From NCBI RefSeq assembly GCF_000518645.1, contig NZ_JADZ01000004.1:1-64000 (forward strand): a stretch of DNA of 64,000 nt, given 5' to 3'. Positions 8,315-16,887 of this stretch are shown in pieces (position 1 is the first letter of the stretch; each line of letters starts with the position of its first letter). The notes below the pieces were generated by a model that worked only from the letters and a program-made list of their open reading frames with translations, was not told the DNA's origin and ran no database searches. The translations under genes and the position numbers were made by a program. This DNA is from Curvibacter gracilis ATCC BAA-807. GTDB taxonomy: Bacteria; Pseudomonadota; Gammaproteobacteria; Burkholderiales; Burkholderiaceae_C.

Positions 8315-9454
8315 TCAGAAGCGATGCCGGATGCCCACCGCGAAGCTATGCCCGGTGGCATTGACGAGCACAGGCGTGGCTGCCTGCTGGCGGGTGCGTG
8401 TCTGGTCTTGCGAGGCCAGCACGTAGACCTCGGTGCGCGCCGACAGGTAGTGGTCGTAGCCCAGGGTCAGCACCTTGCGCGACACATTGCCGCCGGCGGC
8501 AGTGGCGGCCACGGCGGTCGGGGTGTTGCCAGTCGTGCGTGACCCATAGCCCGCCAACCATCGGCCTGCCCCGATGGGCAGGCTTGCGCTCAGGTCCCAC
8601 ACCCGATAACGCACGGCCTGAGGAGCGGCGGCAGTGCCCCGGTTCTGGGTTTGGCCCAGATGCCCAAACACCTTGAGCGGACTGAAGTCGTAACTGGCGG
8701 CCCATTGCCAGGCGCGGGTGTCATTGGACGAGGTGCCGTCGGCGAACGTCACCGGGTTGCGGTTCACGCTCTGCCAGGCCAGCGACGAGTTGAAGGCGCC
8801 CTGGGCGTAGGCCAGGCGTGCGGCGCTGTTGGGGCCGCCCAGGTTCTGGGAGGCTGCGTAGGCCAGCGAGCCCGACAGCCCGGCGCGCACCGGGCTGTCG
8901 TACACCACCGAATTGGCCCATGCGGTACCGCCTGACAGGGGCGAGCCGACAAAGGTCAGCAGGTTGATGGGCGAAAACGTGGTGCTGTCGCCCAAAGCAT
9001 TGCTGGTGACCGAGTTGGTGAAGAGCAATGTGGTGATGTTGCCCAGGCGCACCCGTCCCAGCCTGGCGTCGCTCAGCCCCAACCAGGCTGCACGCGAGAA
9101 GTACGGGTCGGCGGCCACATTGACGGGCGCCGGCAAGGCATCACTGCGGCCGGCCGCACCCGATTCATTGCGGATGAAGGAGGACAGTTCGAAGATGGCT
9201 TGACGACCCTCGCCAAGGTCTTCCTGGCCGCGCAAGCCCCAATTGCTCGTCGACAAGCCCCCACTGAGTTGCTTGTTGACGGGCTTGTCGAGCGCATTGA
9301 CACCCGAGGGACTGGTGACGCTGCCAACGGCGGCATCGATGACGCCAAAAATCTGCACGCCAGAAGCTGGCGCTGTCTGCGCCTGAGCCTGCCAGGGCAA
9401 GGCCCCGATCAGGCCCAGCATCAAGGCGGGCGCGAGTTGGGTGGATGGGTTCAT
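8315..9454 (-). CDS. Gram-negative trimeric porin (OmpC-like)
   Basis: A 379-aa outer-membrane porin: a signal peptide ends at AQAQT, the mature start is VQIFGVIDAAVG, NWGLRGQEDLGEG is the next typical strand, and the protein ends with a C-terminal Phe (GIRHRF), which is the outer-membrane assembly signal. AGGAG lies 7 bases before ATG 9454. It is embedded in the catabolic operon between the tautomerase and a Bug protein, so it probably helps the pathway substrate cross the outer membrane. Confidence 0.9.
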   Translation of the reverse strand: MNPSTQLAPALMLGLIGALPWQAQAQTAPASGVQIFGVIDAAVGSVTSPSGVNALDKPVNKQLSGGLSTSNWGLRGQEDLGEGRQAIFELSSFIRNESGAAGRSDALPAPVNVAADPYFSRAAWLGLSDARLGRVRLGNITTLLFTNSVTSNALGDSTTFSPINLLTFVGSPLSGGTAWANSVVYDSPVRAGLSGSLAYAASQNLGGPNSAARLAYAQGAFNSSLAWQSVNRNPVTFADGTSSNDTRAWQWAASYDFSPLKVFGHLGQTQNRGTAAAPQAVRYRVWDLSASLPIGAGRWLAGYGSRTTGNTPTAVAATAAGGNVSRKVLTLGYDHYLSARTEVYVLASQDQTRTRQQAATPVLVNATGHSFAVGIRHRF

Positions 9455-9567
9455 GGTTTTGTCTCCTGTTGTTGGTGAAAGGCGCGCACGATCCCCAGCC
9501 GGTGCCAACACCGGCTTGATCGCTTGGGTTGAATGGGGGGGCGGGCGCCCGGGGCCGAGCCGCGCCG

Positions 9568-9592
9568 GGCCCGGCCCGTGTCAGGCCGGGCC
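9568..9592. repeat. GC-rich hairpin at the tautomerase stop codon
   Basis: GGCCCGGCC (9568-9576) and GGCCGGGCC (9584-9592) form a perfect 9-bp stem with a 7-base loop that includes the tautomerase stop codon. There is no T-run. It could stabilise the upstream mRNA or reduce readthrough into the porin gene. Confidence 0.45.
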
Positions 9593-9826
9593 GGGAGGCG
9601 AGGCCGGCTGGGCCGCCTGCAAACTCTGCAGGGCGCCTTCGGTGCTCAGGGGCTTGCCGGCCGCGGCCCACCAGCCACTGCGCACCTCCTGGACGACGCA
9701 GCGGGTCATGGGCCTGAACCCTTCGCCCCCAACATGGACGACCGCCTCGGTGAGGGCCGCCATCAATTCGGGCACCTTGTGCTCGGGCAGGACGCCTTCG
9801 AGGATCTTGACTTCAATGAATGGCAT
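9581..9826 (-). CDS. 4-oxalocrotonate tautomerase family protein
   Basis: An 81-aa protein that begins Met-Pro; after Met removal Pro1 is the catalytic base of the 4-OT/MIF superfamily. MPFIEVKILEG matches family N-termini. It probably interconverts enol and keto forms of a dicarboxylate or semialdehyde produced by ring cleavage. AAGGGGA precedes ATG 9826, and the gene follows the nitroreductase stop by 10 bases. It is longer than the classic 62-aa 4-OT, with an Ala/Pro-rich extension. Confidence 0.85.
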   Translation of the reverse strand: MPFIEVKILEGVLPEHKVPELMAALTEAVVHVGGEGFRPMTRCVVQEVRSGWWAAAGKPLSTEGALQSLQAAQPASPPGPA

Positions 9827-9836
9827 GGAATTCCCC

Positions 9837-10439
9837 TTATAAAACGGTCGCCACAGATTCGAATGGCAGGCGAGGGCCACGGGGCCGCAGAGACTCGCGG
9901 TCGCCGTACCCCAGGTTGATGAGGAAGTTGCTGCGGTATCGTCCATCAGGGAAGAATTCCTGATCCAGCGCGGCGTTGTTGAAGCCGCTCATGGGCCCGC
10001 AGTCCAGGCCCAGGTGCCGTGCGGCCATGATGAGATAGGCACCCTGCAGACTGCTGTTGCGAAGGGCAGTGCTCTGGGCGAGCGCCGGGTCGTTGGCAAA
10101 GCCCAGTGCGGCTTGTGGGGCGTGTGGGAATTGCGTGGGCAAATGGTCGAAGAACCTTGAATCCTGCGCCACGATCACCGTGACAGGGGCCGAATCGACC
10201 TTGTCGACGTTGCCGGGGGCCATGCAAGGTCGTAGGCGCGCCTTGGCCTCTGGGCTGTGCACGAAGACGTAGCGAGCCGGCTGTGTGTTCATGGAGGTTG
10301 GGCCCCATTTGGCCAATTCGTGGATCTGGTGGAGCAGTGCCTCCGGCACTGCACGGTCCTGAAATCGGGCGTAGGTTCGCGCCGCCAGAAAGGCCTGGTC
10401 ATGGGCTTGGGTCATGGATGGGTGGTTTGTCTGATTCAT
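9837..10439 (-). CDS. Nitroreductase family, RutE/malonic semialdehyde reductase-like
   Basis: A 200-aa FMN-dependent nitroreductase-fold protein closest in pattern to RutE (3-hydroxypropionate dehydrogenase): YARFQDRAVPEALL at the N-terminus, WGPTSMNTQPARYVF for FMN binding, and LDCGPMSGFNN near the active site. RutE reduces malonic semialdehyde, so here it may reduce a short aldehyde product of the pathway. Its start at 10439 lies 12 bases after the dehydrogenase stop. A Met at 10415 is an alternative start. Confidence 0.82.
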   Translation of the reverse strand: MNQTNHPSMTQAHDQAFLAARTYARFQDRAVPEALLHQIHELAKWGPTSMNTQPARYVFVHSPEAKARLRPCMAPGNVDKVDSAPVTVIVAQDSRFFDHLPTQFPHAPQAALGFANDPALAQSTALRNSSLQGAYLIMAARHLGLDCGPMSGFNNAALDQEFFPDGRYRSNFLINLGYGDRESLRPRGPRLPFESVATVL

Positions 10440-10451
10440 GAGGCGGGTGGC

Positions 10452-11891
10452 TCAGGCTGCGGTGTAGGCCGTCTTGACCGTGGTGTAGAACTCGCTGGCG
10501 TAGCTGCCTTGCTCGCGAGCACCCATGCTGGAGGCTTTGCGCCCGCCGAAGGGCACGTGGTAGTCGGCCCCGGCCGTGGGGGTGTTGACCATCACCATGC
10601 CCGCCTGAGCATGGCGCTTGAACTGGCTGGCGTGGCGCAGGCTGGTGGTGCAGATACCGCTGGACAGGCCGAAGGCGGTGTCGTTGGCCAGCGCAAGGGC
10701 CTGCTCAAGGTCACGCGCCCGCAACACGGTGGCAACCGGTCCGAAGACTTCTTCGCGGTTGATCCGCATCTCTGCGTGGGTATCGGTGAAAAGTGCCGGG
10801 GTCAGAAAGAACCCGGGCCTGCCCTGATCGTCGTGCTGTCGGTGCTCGCCACCAAAGGCCAGCGTGGCGGCATCAGCCTTGGCCGAGGCGACGTATCCCA
10901 TATCGATGGCCAGTTGGCGTTCGTCGACGACAGGGCCGATGTCGACTCCGGGGCTGCGAGCGTCACCCACCTTCAACTGGGTCAGTCGTTCAACGACTGC
11001 GGCGACGAAGCGGTCATGGATGCCGTCAGTGACAATCAGCCGGCTGGTGGCCGTGCAACGTTGGCCCGTTGAGTAGTAGGCGCCTTGCACTGCGCAGTTG
11101 ACGGCCACCGATAGATCAGCATCGTCCAGCACGATCAGGGGGTTCTTGCCACCCATTTCGAGCTGGAATTTGATCCCATGTGCAGCACAGGACTGCGCTA
11201 TACGCCGGCCGGTGGTTTGCGAGCCTGTGAAGCTGACACCCGCAACCCGGGGGTCTTCGGTCAGGGCTGCGCCCACTTCGGCCCCGCGGCCCATGACCAG
11301 GTTGAATGCACCACTCGGCAGGCCGCTGCGCGACAGGATCTCCGCCAGCGCCCAGGCACTGGCAGGCACCAGTTCGGCCGGCTTGAACACCACGCTGTTG
11401 CCGAAGGCCAGGGCAGGGGCGATCTTCCAGGCCGGTATGGCGATCGGAAAATTCCAAGGGGTGATCAGCGTCACCACGCCCAGCGGCTCTCGCGTCACCT
11501 CGACGGTGATGCCTGGGCGCACCGAGGGGAGCAGGTCACCCCGCAGGCGCAGCGCCTCGCCCGCGAAGAACTTGAATATCTGGCCGGCGCGGGTCACCTC
11601 GCCGATGGCCTCGGGCAGTGTCTTGCCTTCTTCGCGCGCCAGCAGATCGCCCAACTCCTGGGTGCGGGCCAGCAACTCAGCACCTACCCGATCCAGCACA
11701 TCAAAGCGTTGTTGCGGGGTGGATTGGCCCCAGACCGGTGCCGCGGCATAGGCCGCAGCCACGGCCTCGCGGGCTTGGGCGGCGTCTGCCTGGGCGAATT
11801 CTCCGATCACATCGCGAAGATCCGAAGGGTTGACGTTGGGCACCGCCCGAACGCCATCGAGCCATTGGCCGCCGATGTAATTGCCTTTCAT
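10452..11891 (-). CDS. NAD(P)-dependent semialdehyde dehydrogenase, ketoglutarate-semialdehyde type
   Basis: A 479-aa aldehyde dehydrogenase with the full family set: TPWNFPIAIPAWK (cofactor entry), FTGSQTTGR, ELGGKNP-type ELGG replaced by LEMGGKNP (general-base Glu), and the nucleophilic Cys in STGQRCTATSR. The YSTGQRCTATSRLIV context is most like alpha-ketoglutaric semialdehyde dehydrogenases, although succinate- or hydroxymuconate-semialdehyde is possible. ATG 11891 overlaps the stop of the VOC gene as ATGA, which fixes the start and implies translational coupling. Confidence 0.87.
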   Translation of the reverse strand: MKGNYIGGQWLDGVRAVPNVNPSDLRDVIGEFAQADAAQAREAVAAAYAAAPVWGQSTPQQRFDVLDRVGAELLARTQELGDLLAREEGKTLPEAIGEVTRAGQIFKFFAGEALRLRGDLLPSVRPGITVEVTREPLGVVTLITPWNFPIAIPAWKIAPALAFGNSVVFKPAELVPASAWALAEILSRSGLPSGAFNLVMGRGAEVGAALTEDPRVAGVSFTGSQTTGRRIAQSCAAHGIKFQLEMGGKNPLIVLDDADLSVAVNCAVQGAYYSTGQRCTATSRLIVTDGIHDRFVAAVVERLTQLKVGDARSPGVDIGPVVDERQLAIDMGYVASAKADAATLAFGGEHRQHDDQGRPGFFLTPALFTDTHAEMRINREEVFGPVATVLRARDLEQALALANDTAFGLSSGICTTSLRHASQFKRHAQAGMVMVNTPTAGADYHVPFGGRKASSMGAREQGSYASEFYTTVKTAYTAA

Positions 11892-12445
11892 CCGCGTGCT
11901 CCGACGCCCTTCTGGCGGAAGCGTTCCTGCCATTCGGCCAGAGGCATGAAGCTGGGGTCGTCGCGCACCATGGCGTGGGTTTCGCTCAGCAGCGCTTCTT
12001 CGGTCTTGTTCAGATCCAGCGGTACGCCATAGGGCTGATTGACGTAGTAGGGCGTGTCCATGTAGACCTCGACCCGGTTGCCTTCAGGGTCGAAGTAATA
12101 GACCGACCAGGCATTGCCATGGTTCATGGGTTGGATCTGGGTGGCCCCGAGCGCCTGTGCCTGCTCGCGGTTCCAGCGCAGTTCAGCCAGATCCGGCACG
12201 ATGAACGAGGCCTGCATGATGGTGCTCACCGGTGACTCTGCCGAGCGACCGCCCGAGAGCACGAACTGGTGGTGCTGATCCTCGGTGGCGCTCATGAAGA
12301 CCAGCCGATTGCCGAAGTTCTTGCCTATGCCTTCGTCGGTGATGGTGAGGCGAAAGACCCGGGTGTAGAAGTCGACCATTCGATCGACGTCGTAGACGTA
12401 GATGCCGAAGTGAGCGGGGGTAGGGCGCGTGACTTTCATGTTCAT
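11888..12445 (-). CDS. VOC-family (extradiol) dioxygenase-like protein
   Basis: A 185-aa vicinal-oxygen-chelate protein with two beta-alpha-beta modules. Candidate metal ligands are the His in AHFGIYV, a His in QHHQFVL and the Glu in NRVEVYMD, the 2-His-1-carboxylate pattern of extradiol dioxygenases and relatives. YFDPEGNRVEVY is the classic final strand. It probably cleaves or rearranges an aromatic or enediol substrate. ATG 12445 overlaps the Bug stop as ATGA; a second ATG at 12439 has better ribosome-site spacing and may be the real start. Confidence 0.82.
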   Translation of the reverse strand: MNMKVTRPTPAHFGIYVYDVDRMVDFYTRVFRLTITDEGIGKNFGNRLVFMSATEDQHHQFVLSGGRSAESPVSTIMQASFIVPDLAELRWNREQAQALGATQIQPMNHGNAWSVYYFDPEGNRVEVYMDTPYYVNQPYGVPLDLNKTEEALLSETHAMVRDDPSFMPLAEWQERFRQKGVGARG

Positions 12446-13437
12446 TCCTTTTGTATGTGGGCGTCTTTGACCAGTTGGGTCCAACGCTTGAGGTCGCCTT
12501 GTATCGTGGCCTGCAGTTCGGCCGGGGGGCTGGCACGTACCTCGCCACCTGTGATCTCTTCAAGCCGGGCCCGCACGGCTTCGTCGGTCAAGGCCTTGCG
12601 CACATCGAGTTGCAGCCGATCCAGCAAGGGCTTGGGCAGACCTGCAGGCGCCAGCAAGCCGGTCCAGGAGCGCACGTCGAACTGGGCCACGCCCTGTTCT
12701 GCGGCCGTGCGCACTTCGGGCATGCCCGGCCAGCGCGATGGCCCGGTGGTGGCCAGGGCCTGCAGCTTTCCGGAGCGGATGTGCTGCACGGCAGCCGTGG
12801 GTGCCACCAGCACCAGGTCCACCTCGCCACCCAGCAAGCCGGTCATGGCGGCGCTTTCGCCGCGGTAGGGCACATGAACCATGTTGACGCCGGCCTGCTG
12901 GGCCAGCAGAGCGCCCGCCATGTGCTGGCCGGTGCCTACGCCGGCTGAGCCATAGGTCAGCTCGGTGCCCCGGGCGCGGGCCGCCTTGAGGACGTCCTGC
13001 AAGCCTGTGTACTTGCTGCCCGCCTGGGCCACGACCAAAAATGGAAACGTGGTCAGGGCCGACACGGGCTGAAAAGACTTCAGCGTGTCGTAGGGCAGGC
13101 GGTCGTACAGTGCGCCCGCGATGGCATGGCCCCCTGTGACCAGCAGCAGGGTGTAGCCGTCCGGGCGGGCGCTGGCCACGGTGCCGGCGGCGATGGTGCC
13201 GCCGGCCCCCGGCTTGGGTTCGACCACCACGGCCTGGCCCAGGCTCTTGCCCAGCTCGGTGGCCAGGATCCGGGCCACCGCATCGGCGTTGCCGCCAGCG
13301 CCAAAGCCATGCAAGAGCTTCACCGGGCGATCGGGGTAGCGGGGTGCCTGGGCCCAGGTGCTCCGGCTCGCCCCCAGGCCAGGTGCCAGGCAGGCAGACG
13401 CCAGCGCCAAGCCTGCGCGTCTGCGCGTCAATGTCAT
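12442..13437 (-). CDS. Bug/TctC-family periplasmic solute-binding protein
   Basis: A 331-aa Bug receptor: a signal peptide with a Tat-like RRR start, then LLHGFGAGGNADAVAR, VVEPKPGAGGT, RPDGYTLL and VPYRGE, all family hallmarks. It likely binds the carboxylate imported for this operon. GGAG lies 6 bases before ATG 13437; a Met at 13449 is possible. It sits 29 bp after the FAH gene and is coupled to the VOC gene downstream. Confidence 0.88.
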   Translation of the reverse strand: MTLTRRRAGLALASACLAPGLGASRSTWAQAPRYPDRPVKLLHGFGAGGNADAVARILATELGKSLGQAVVVEPKPGAGGTIAAGTVASARPDGYTLLLVTGGHAIAGALYDRLPYDTLKSFQPVSALTTFPFLVVAQAGSKYTGLQDVLKAARARGTELTYGSAGVGTGQHMAGALLAQQAGVNMVHVPYRGESAAMTGLLGGEVDLVLVAPTAAVQHIRSGKLQALATTGPSRWPGMPEVRTAAEQGVAQFDVRSWTGLLAPAGLPKPLLDRLQLDVRKALTDEAVRARLEEITGGEVRASPPAELQATIQGDLKRWTQLVKDAHIQKE

Positions 13438-13466
13438 GTTTGTCTCCATGTGGGCGGGCCAGGGCC

Positions 13467-14333
13467 TTATTGCTTGGCCTGTGCCACGGGGTTGCTCAGC
13501 ACCCCGATGCCTTCGATCTCGACCTCGACCACATCGCCAGGCACCATGAAGCGTGGGGGCTTGCGGCTCCAGCCGACCCCGCCCGGTGTGCCGGTGACGA
13601 TCACGTCGCCTGGCACCAGGGTGAAGATGGTGGAGGCATAGGCGATCTGCTGCGCGACCGAGAAGATCATGTTGCCGGTGTTCGTGCTTTGCATGCGCTC
13701 GCCGTTGAGGCGTGTGCTCAGTTCGAGTGGGCGTGCCGGGTCGATCTCATCGGCGGTGACCATCCAGGGGCCGAAGGCGCCAGTCGATTCGAAGTTCTTG
13801 CCCGCGGCAATCGCCTTGGCATGGAACTGCCATTCGCGGATGCTGGCGTCGTTGTAGATGGAGTAGCCGGCCACGTACTCATGCGCCTGCGCCTCGGGGA
13901 TGTTGCGCCCACTGCGACCGATCACCACGGCCAGTTCGCCTTCCCAATCCAGCGAGTCCGAGCAGTCAGGACGCAGGATGGGTTGGCCGTGGGCCACCTG
14001 TGAACGCCAGGTGCGCAGGAAGATCGGGGGGTGGCTCGACAGCTCGCGGTCGAGGCCGGCTGCGACCACCTCTTTGTGGTGGTCGTGGTAGTTGCGGATG
14101 GCGCAGATGATCTTCTCGGGCTGGGCGATGACGGGCAGGTACTCGATGGCCGCCAGCGCAATGTCGGCCTTCACCCAGGCCACGTCCTGGCTGAGCTGCG
14201 GCAGCCGGCCGGCCGCCAGGTAGGACTGCAGGGTCGGGTACTGCGGGTGCGCGCGGCCCAGGTCTGCGATGTGCTCACCGATCACCACACCCCAGGAGGC
14301 AACACCCTGGTACTTGAACGACAAAAGTTTCAT
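13467..14333 (-). CDS. Fumarylacetoacetate hydrolase family protein
   Basis: A 288-aa FAH-family enzyme. The acidic metal-binding triad region is DWEGELAVVIGR, preceded by YHDHHKE, with GKNFESTGAFGPW and TGTPGGVGWSR further on. The family hydrolyses or decarboxylates 2-oxo acids and acylpyruvates with Mg2+ or Ca2+. As the first gene of the minus-strand operon it probably acts late on the ring-cleavage product. The divergent LysR gene starts 210 bp away. A second FAH-family gene occurs at 18038. Confidence 0.88.
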   Translation of the reverse strand: MKLLSFKYQGVASWGVVIGEHIADLGRAHPQYPTLQSYLAAGRLPQLSQDVAWVKADIALAAIEYLPVIAQPEKIICAIRNYHDHHKEVVAAGLDRELSSHPPIFLRTWRSQVAHGQPILRPDCSDSLDWEGELAVVIGRSGRNIPEAQAHEYVAGYSIYNDASIREWQFHAKAIAAGKNFESTGAFGPWMVTADEIDPARPLELSTRLNGERMQSTNTGNMIFSVAQQIAYASTIFTLVPGDVIVTGTPGGVGWSRKPPRFMVPGDVVEVEIEGIGVLSNPVAQAKQ

Positions 14334-14471
14334 GGTCGACTTTCAAAGGCGAAGAAAAACCGTTACAGCCAGCAAGCCCTTCGATTGCCTGCCAGGCCCA
14401 GCAGCCTGAGGAAAACCCTTAGATCTGCAATCAACTCATTTGTTAAATCAGCTCGGCGGACTTTATCCAGT

Positions 14472-14498
14472 AAGAAATGCGCATTCAAACGATTTCTT
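14472..14498. promoter_or_regulatory. Candidate LysR operator, FAH operon/LysR divergent region
   Basis: AAGAAAT (14472-14478) and ATTTCTT (14492-14498) are perfect inverted arms. Nested at 14476-14485 is a perfect 10-bp palindrome, AATGCGCATT. The site lies in the AT-rich gap between the divergent FAH operon and the LysR gene. Confidence 0.45.
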
Positions 14499-14543
14499 CT
14501 CACTATGTCTTGCGTTTATTGCACTCCGAAAGACAATGGCGCC

Positions 14544-15500
14544 ATGCGAAGAAAAATCCCCAGCACCAGCGCCCTGAGCGCCTTTGAAGCCGCCGCACGC
14601 CACTCCAGCTTCACCGAAGCGGCCAATGAACTGGCCCTCACGCAAAGCGCCATCTGCCGCCAGATCGGGGGCTTGGAGGAGTTTCTGGGCGTGAAGCTGT
14701 TCCGCCGCACCCGCCGAGGCGTGCTGCTGACCGAGGCGGGCGAGGTCTATCACCGCCAGGTCACGCAACGCCTGGACGATGTGGAACGCGACACCCTGGA
14801 CCTGATGGCACGCCAAGGCCGGGGCGGGCGCCTGGACCTGGCGGTGGTGCCAACCTTTGGCACCCGTTGGCTGATCCCTCGGTTGGCTGACTTTTCGAAG
14901 CGGCACCCCGACATCACCATCAACCTCAGCAGCCGCACACGCCCTTTTCTGTTTGACGACACCCGCATCGATGCCGCCATCTACGCCGGAGATGGCAACT
15001 GGCCCGGCGCCACCACCACGTGCCTGATGCAGGAGGCCCTGATCCCGGTCTGCAGCCCCGCGTTGATTGCACCGCGCCGTCAACTCACGCCGCAGGAGCT
15101 GGCCCAACTGCCCTTGCTGCAGCAAAGCACCCGGCCTTATGCCTGGCGTCAGTGGTTCGAGTCGGTCGGGCACCTGCCGGGCAATGAGCTGGCCGGCCCC
15201 AGCTACGAGCTGTTCTTCATGTCCCTGGAGGCGGCCGCTGTGGGGCTGGGCGTCGCCCTCGTGCCCGAGTACGACCTCGGCAGCGACATCGACTCTGGCC
15301 GGCTGATCATCCCGATCCACCATGTCTGCCCGAGTGATCGGGCGTATTACCTGGCCTATCCGGAGCACAAGGCCGAGTCGCCCACGCTCAAGCTGTTCAA
15401 GACCTGGCTGGTCGAAGAGACCCGAGACCTGGGCGCAGCCAGCCCACCGGCCGCGAGCGGCCGTGGCCGGGGGGGCGGCGCCGTTGCCCGGCGGGGGTAG
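14544..15500 (+). CDS. LysR family regulator (GcvA-like)
   Basis: A 318-aa LysR regulator. The N-terminal winged HTH contains LSAFEAAARHSSFTEAANEL and LTQSAICRQIGGLEEFLG; the ligand domain includes LDLAVVPTFGTRWLIPRL, a GcvA-like feature. ATG 14544 is chosen because the HTH begins just after it; a much longer open frame to 14031 runs antisense through the FAH gene. The C-terminus is a Gly/Arg-rich extension. It is divergent from the eight-gene operon and probably controls it. Confidence 0.87.
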   Translation: MRRKIPSTSALSAFEAAARHSSFTEAANELALTQSAICRQIGGLEEFLGVKLFRRTRRGVLLTEAGEVYHRQVTQRLDDVERDTLDLMARQGRGGRLDLAVVPTFGTRWLIPRLADFSKRHPDITINLSSRTRPFLFDDTRIDAAIYAGDGNWPGATTTCLMQEALIPVCSPALIAPRRQLTPQELAQLPLLQQSTRPYAWRQWFESVGHLPGNELAGPSYELFFMSLEAAAVGLGVALVPEYDLGSDIDSGRLIIPIHHVCPSDRAYYLAYPEHKAESPTLKLFKTWLVEETRDLGAASPPAASGRGRGGGAVARRG

Positions 15501-15685
15501 GCGTATCGGGGGGGGCGCCAGTCAGTCGCACTGCCCGCCAGCCATGCCTGCCCAGCGATGGCTGATTTCTCCGATGGAGCGCTACCGGCAAGTCTGTGTC
15601 GATCCTAGAGTCCTTCGGTCTGGCCTTGCGGGTTTGAAATGCCCAGCTCCCGGCCGGAGAGGTTCACAAAAGACAGGAGACACAC

Positions 15686-16753
15686 TTGAAAAAAATCGCA
15701 ATCCCGATGGCGCTGTGCGCCCTGGCGCTCGATGCATCCGCGCAGAGTTCGGTCACGCTGTACGGCGTGCTGGACACCACGGTGCAGCGCGCCTCGCAGG
15801 GCAGCGCCAGCATCACCCGCGTCTATGGGACGGGCGGAAACCAATACAGCCGGCTGGGCATCCGCGGCACGGAAGACCTGGGGGGTGGCCTGTCGGCCGG
15901 CTTCGTGCTGGACGCCGGGCTCAATGTGGCCAGCGGCATCGGTGGGGCGGCCAGCACCGACAACGCCACGGCGGGCACGGCGGGCGGGCTGGTGTTCAAC
16001 CGTCGTGCTTCGCTCAGCCTGATCTCGCGAGACTGGGGTGAGGTGCGGCTGGGGCGCGGCTTTGTGCCCAGCTACTGGAACCTGATCGTGTTCGACCCCT
16101 TCGGCACTGCCGGTGCGGGCGGCATCATCAACACCGCCCAGAGCGCGCTGACCCAGGTGGCGACGGTGCAGACGGCGGTGCGGGCCTCCAACTCGGTGGG
16201 CTACTTTCTGCCAGAGCTCAACGGCGTCTACGGCGAGTTGATGAAGGCGGTGAACAACACGCCCTCGACGTCGACCACGCCTGACAACGGCAACTACCAG
16301 GGCATTCGCCTCGGCTATGCCCGCGATGCCCTCCATGTGGCCGTGGCCTCGGGGCGCACGGCGCTGGCCAATGGCGCAGTCAGTGCCAGCAATGTGGGGG
16401 CCAGCTATGTGATCGGGCCGGTGACCGCCTCGGCGCTCTATTTTGTGGACCGCAAGAATGCCGTGGCCGGCCCCAACCGGTCCAACGGCTGGATGCTGGG
16501 AGCCCAGGTCAAGGTGGCCACGGGTTATATCCCGGTGTCGCTTTCCAAGATCTCTGACAACTCGGCCTCGGGGCGTTCGGCCCAGCAACTGGCGGTGGGC
16601 TATGTGCACGAGTTGTCCAAGCGAACGGCCGTGTATGGCACGTATTCGCAGATCCGCAACCGCAACGGGGCGGCACTCAGCGGCGGCGGTGTGACAGGGG
16701 TGGCCAACGCGACCTGGACCGGCATGGACTTCGGCATCCGGCATTCATTCTGA
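15686..16753 (+). CDS. Gram-negative trimeric porin
   Basis: A 355-aa porin with a signal peptide ending at DASAQS, the mature start SVTLYGVLDTTVQ, SRLGIRGTEDLGGGL, FNRRASLSLI, and a terminal Phe (FGIRHSF). The start is TTG at 15686, preceded by AGGAGA at 15675-15680; there is no in-frame ATG before the signal. It is monocistronic and closed by a strong terminator. It may supply substrate to the neighbouring hydantoinase-type operon. Confidence 0.9.
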   Translation: MKKIAIPMALCALALDASAQSSVTLYGVLDTTVQRASQGSASITRVYGTGGNQYSRLGIRGTEDLGGGLSAGFVLDAGLNVASGIGGAASTDNATAGTAGGLVFNRRASLSLISRDWGEVRLGRGFVPSYWNLIVFDPFGTAGAGGIINTAQSALTQVATVQTAVRASNSVGYFLPELNGVYGELMKAVNNTPSTSTTPDNGNYQGIRLGYARDALHVAVASGRTALANGAVSASNVGASYVIGPVTASALYFVDRKNAVAGPNRSNGWMLGAQVKVATGYIPVSLSKISDNSASGRSAQQLAVGYVHELSKRTAVYGTYSQIRNRNGAALSGGGVTGVANATWTGMDFGIRHSF

Positions 16754-16835
16754 GCTTGCCAGGGCCGGTTCTGTGACCGGCACCAGGGTTTCATGCGAGC
16801 GGGGGCGGGCGCGGCCCACGGCCCCCGGGCCGGTT

Positions 16836-16870
16836 CGGCCCGATCTGTCGAGATCGGGCCGCTTTTTTTT
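16836..16870 (+). terminator. Intrinsic terminator after the porin
   Basis: CGGCCCGATCT (16836-16846), a GTCG loop and AGATCGGGCCG (16851-16861) form a perfect 11-bp stem, followed by C and eight T. This is a textbook intrinsic terminator on the plus strand. Confidence 0.92.
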
Positions 16871-16887
16871 GCTGGCTCTGTCGCGCC

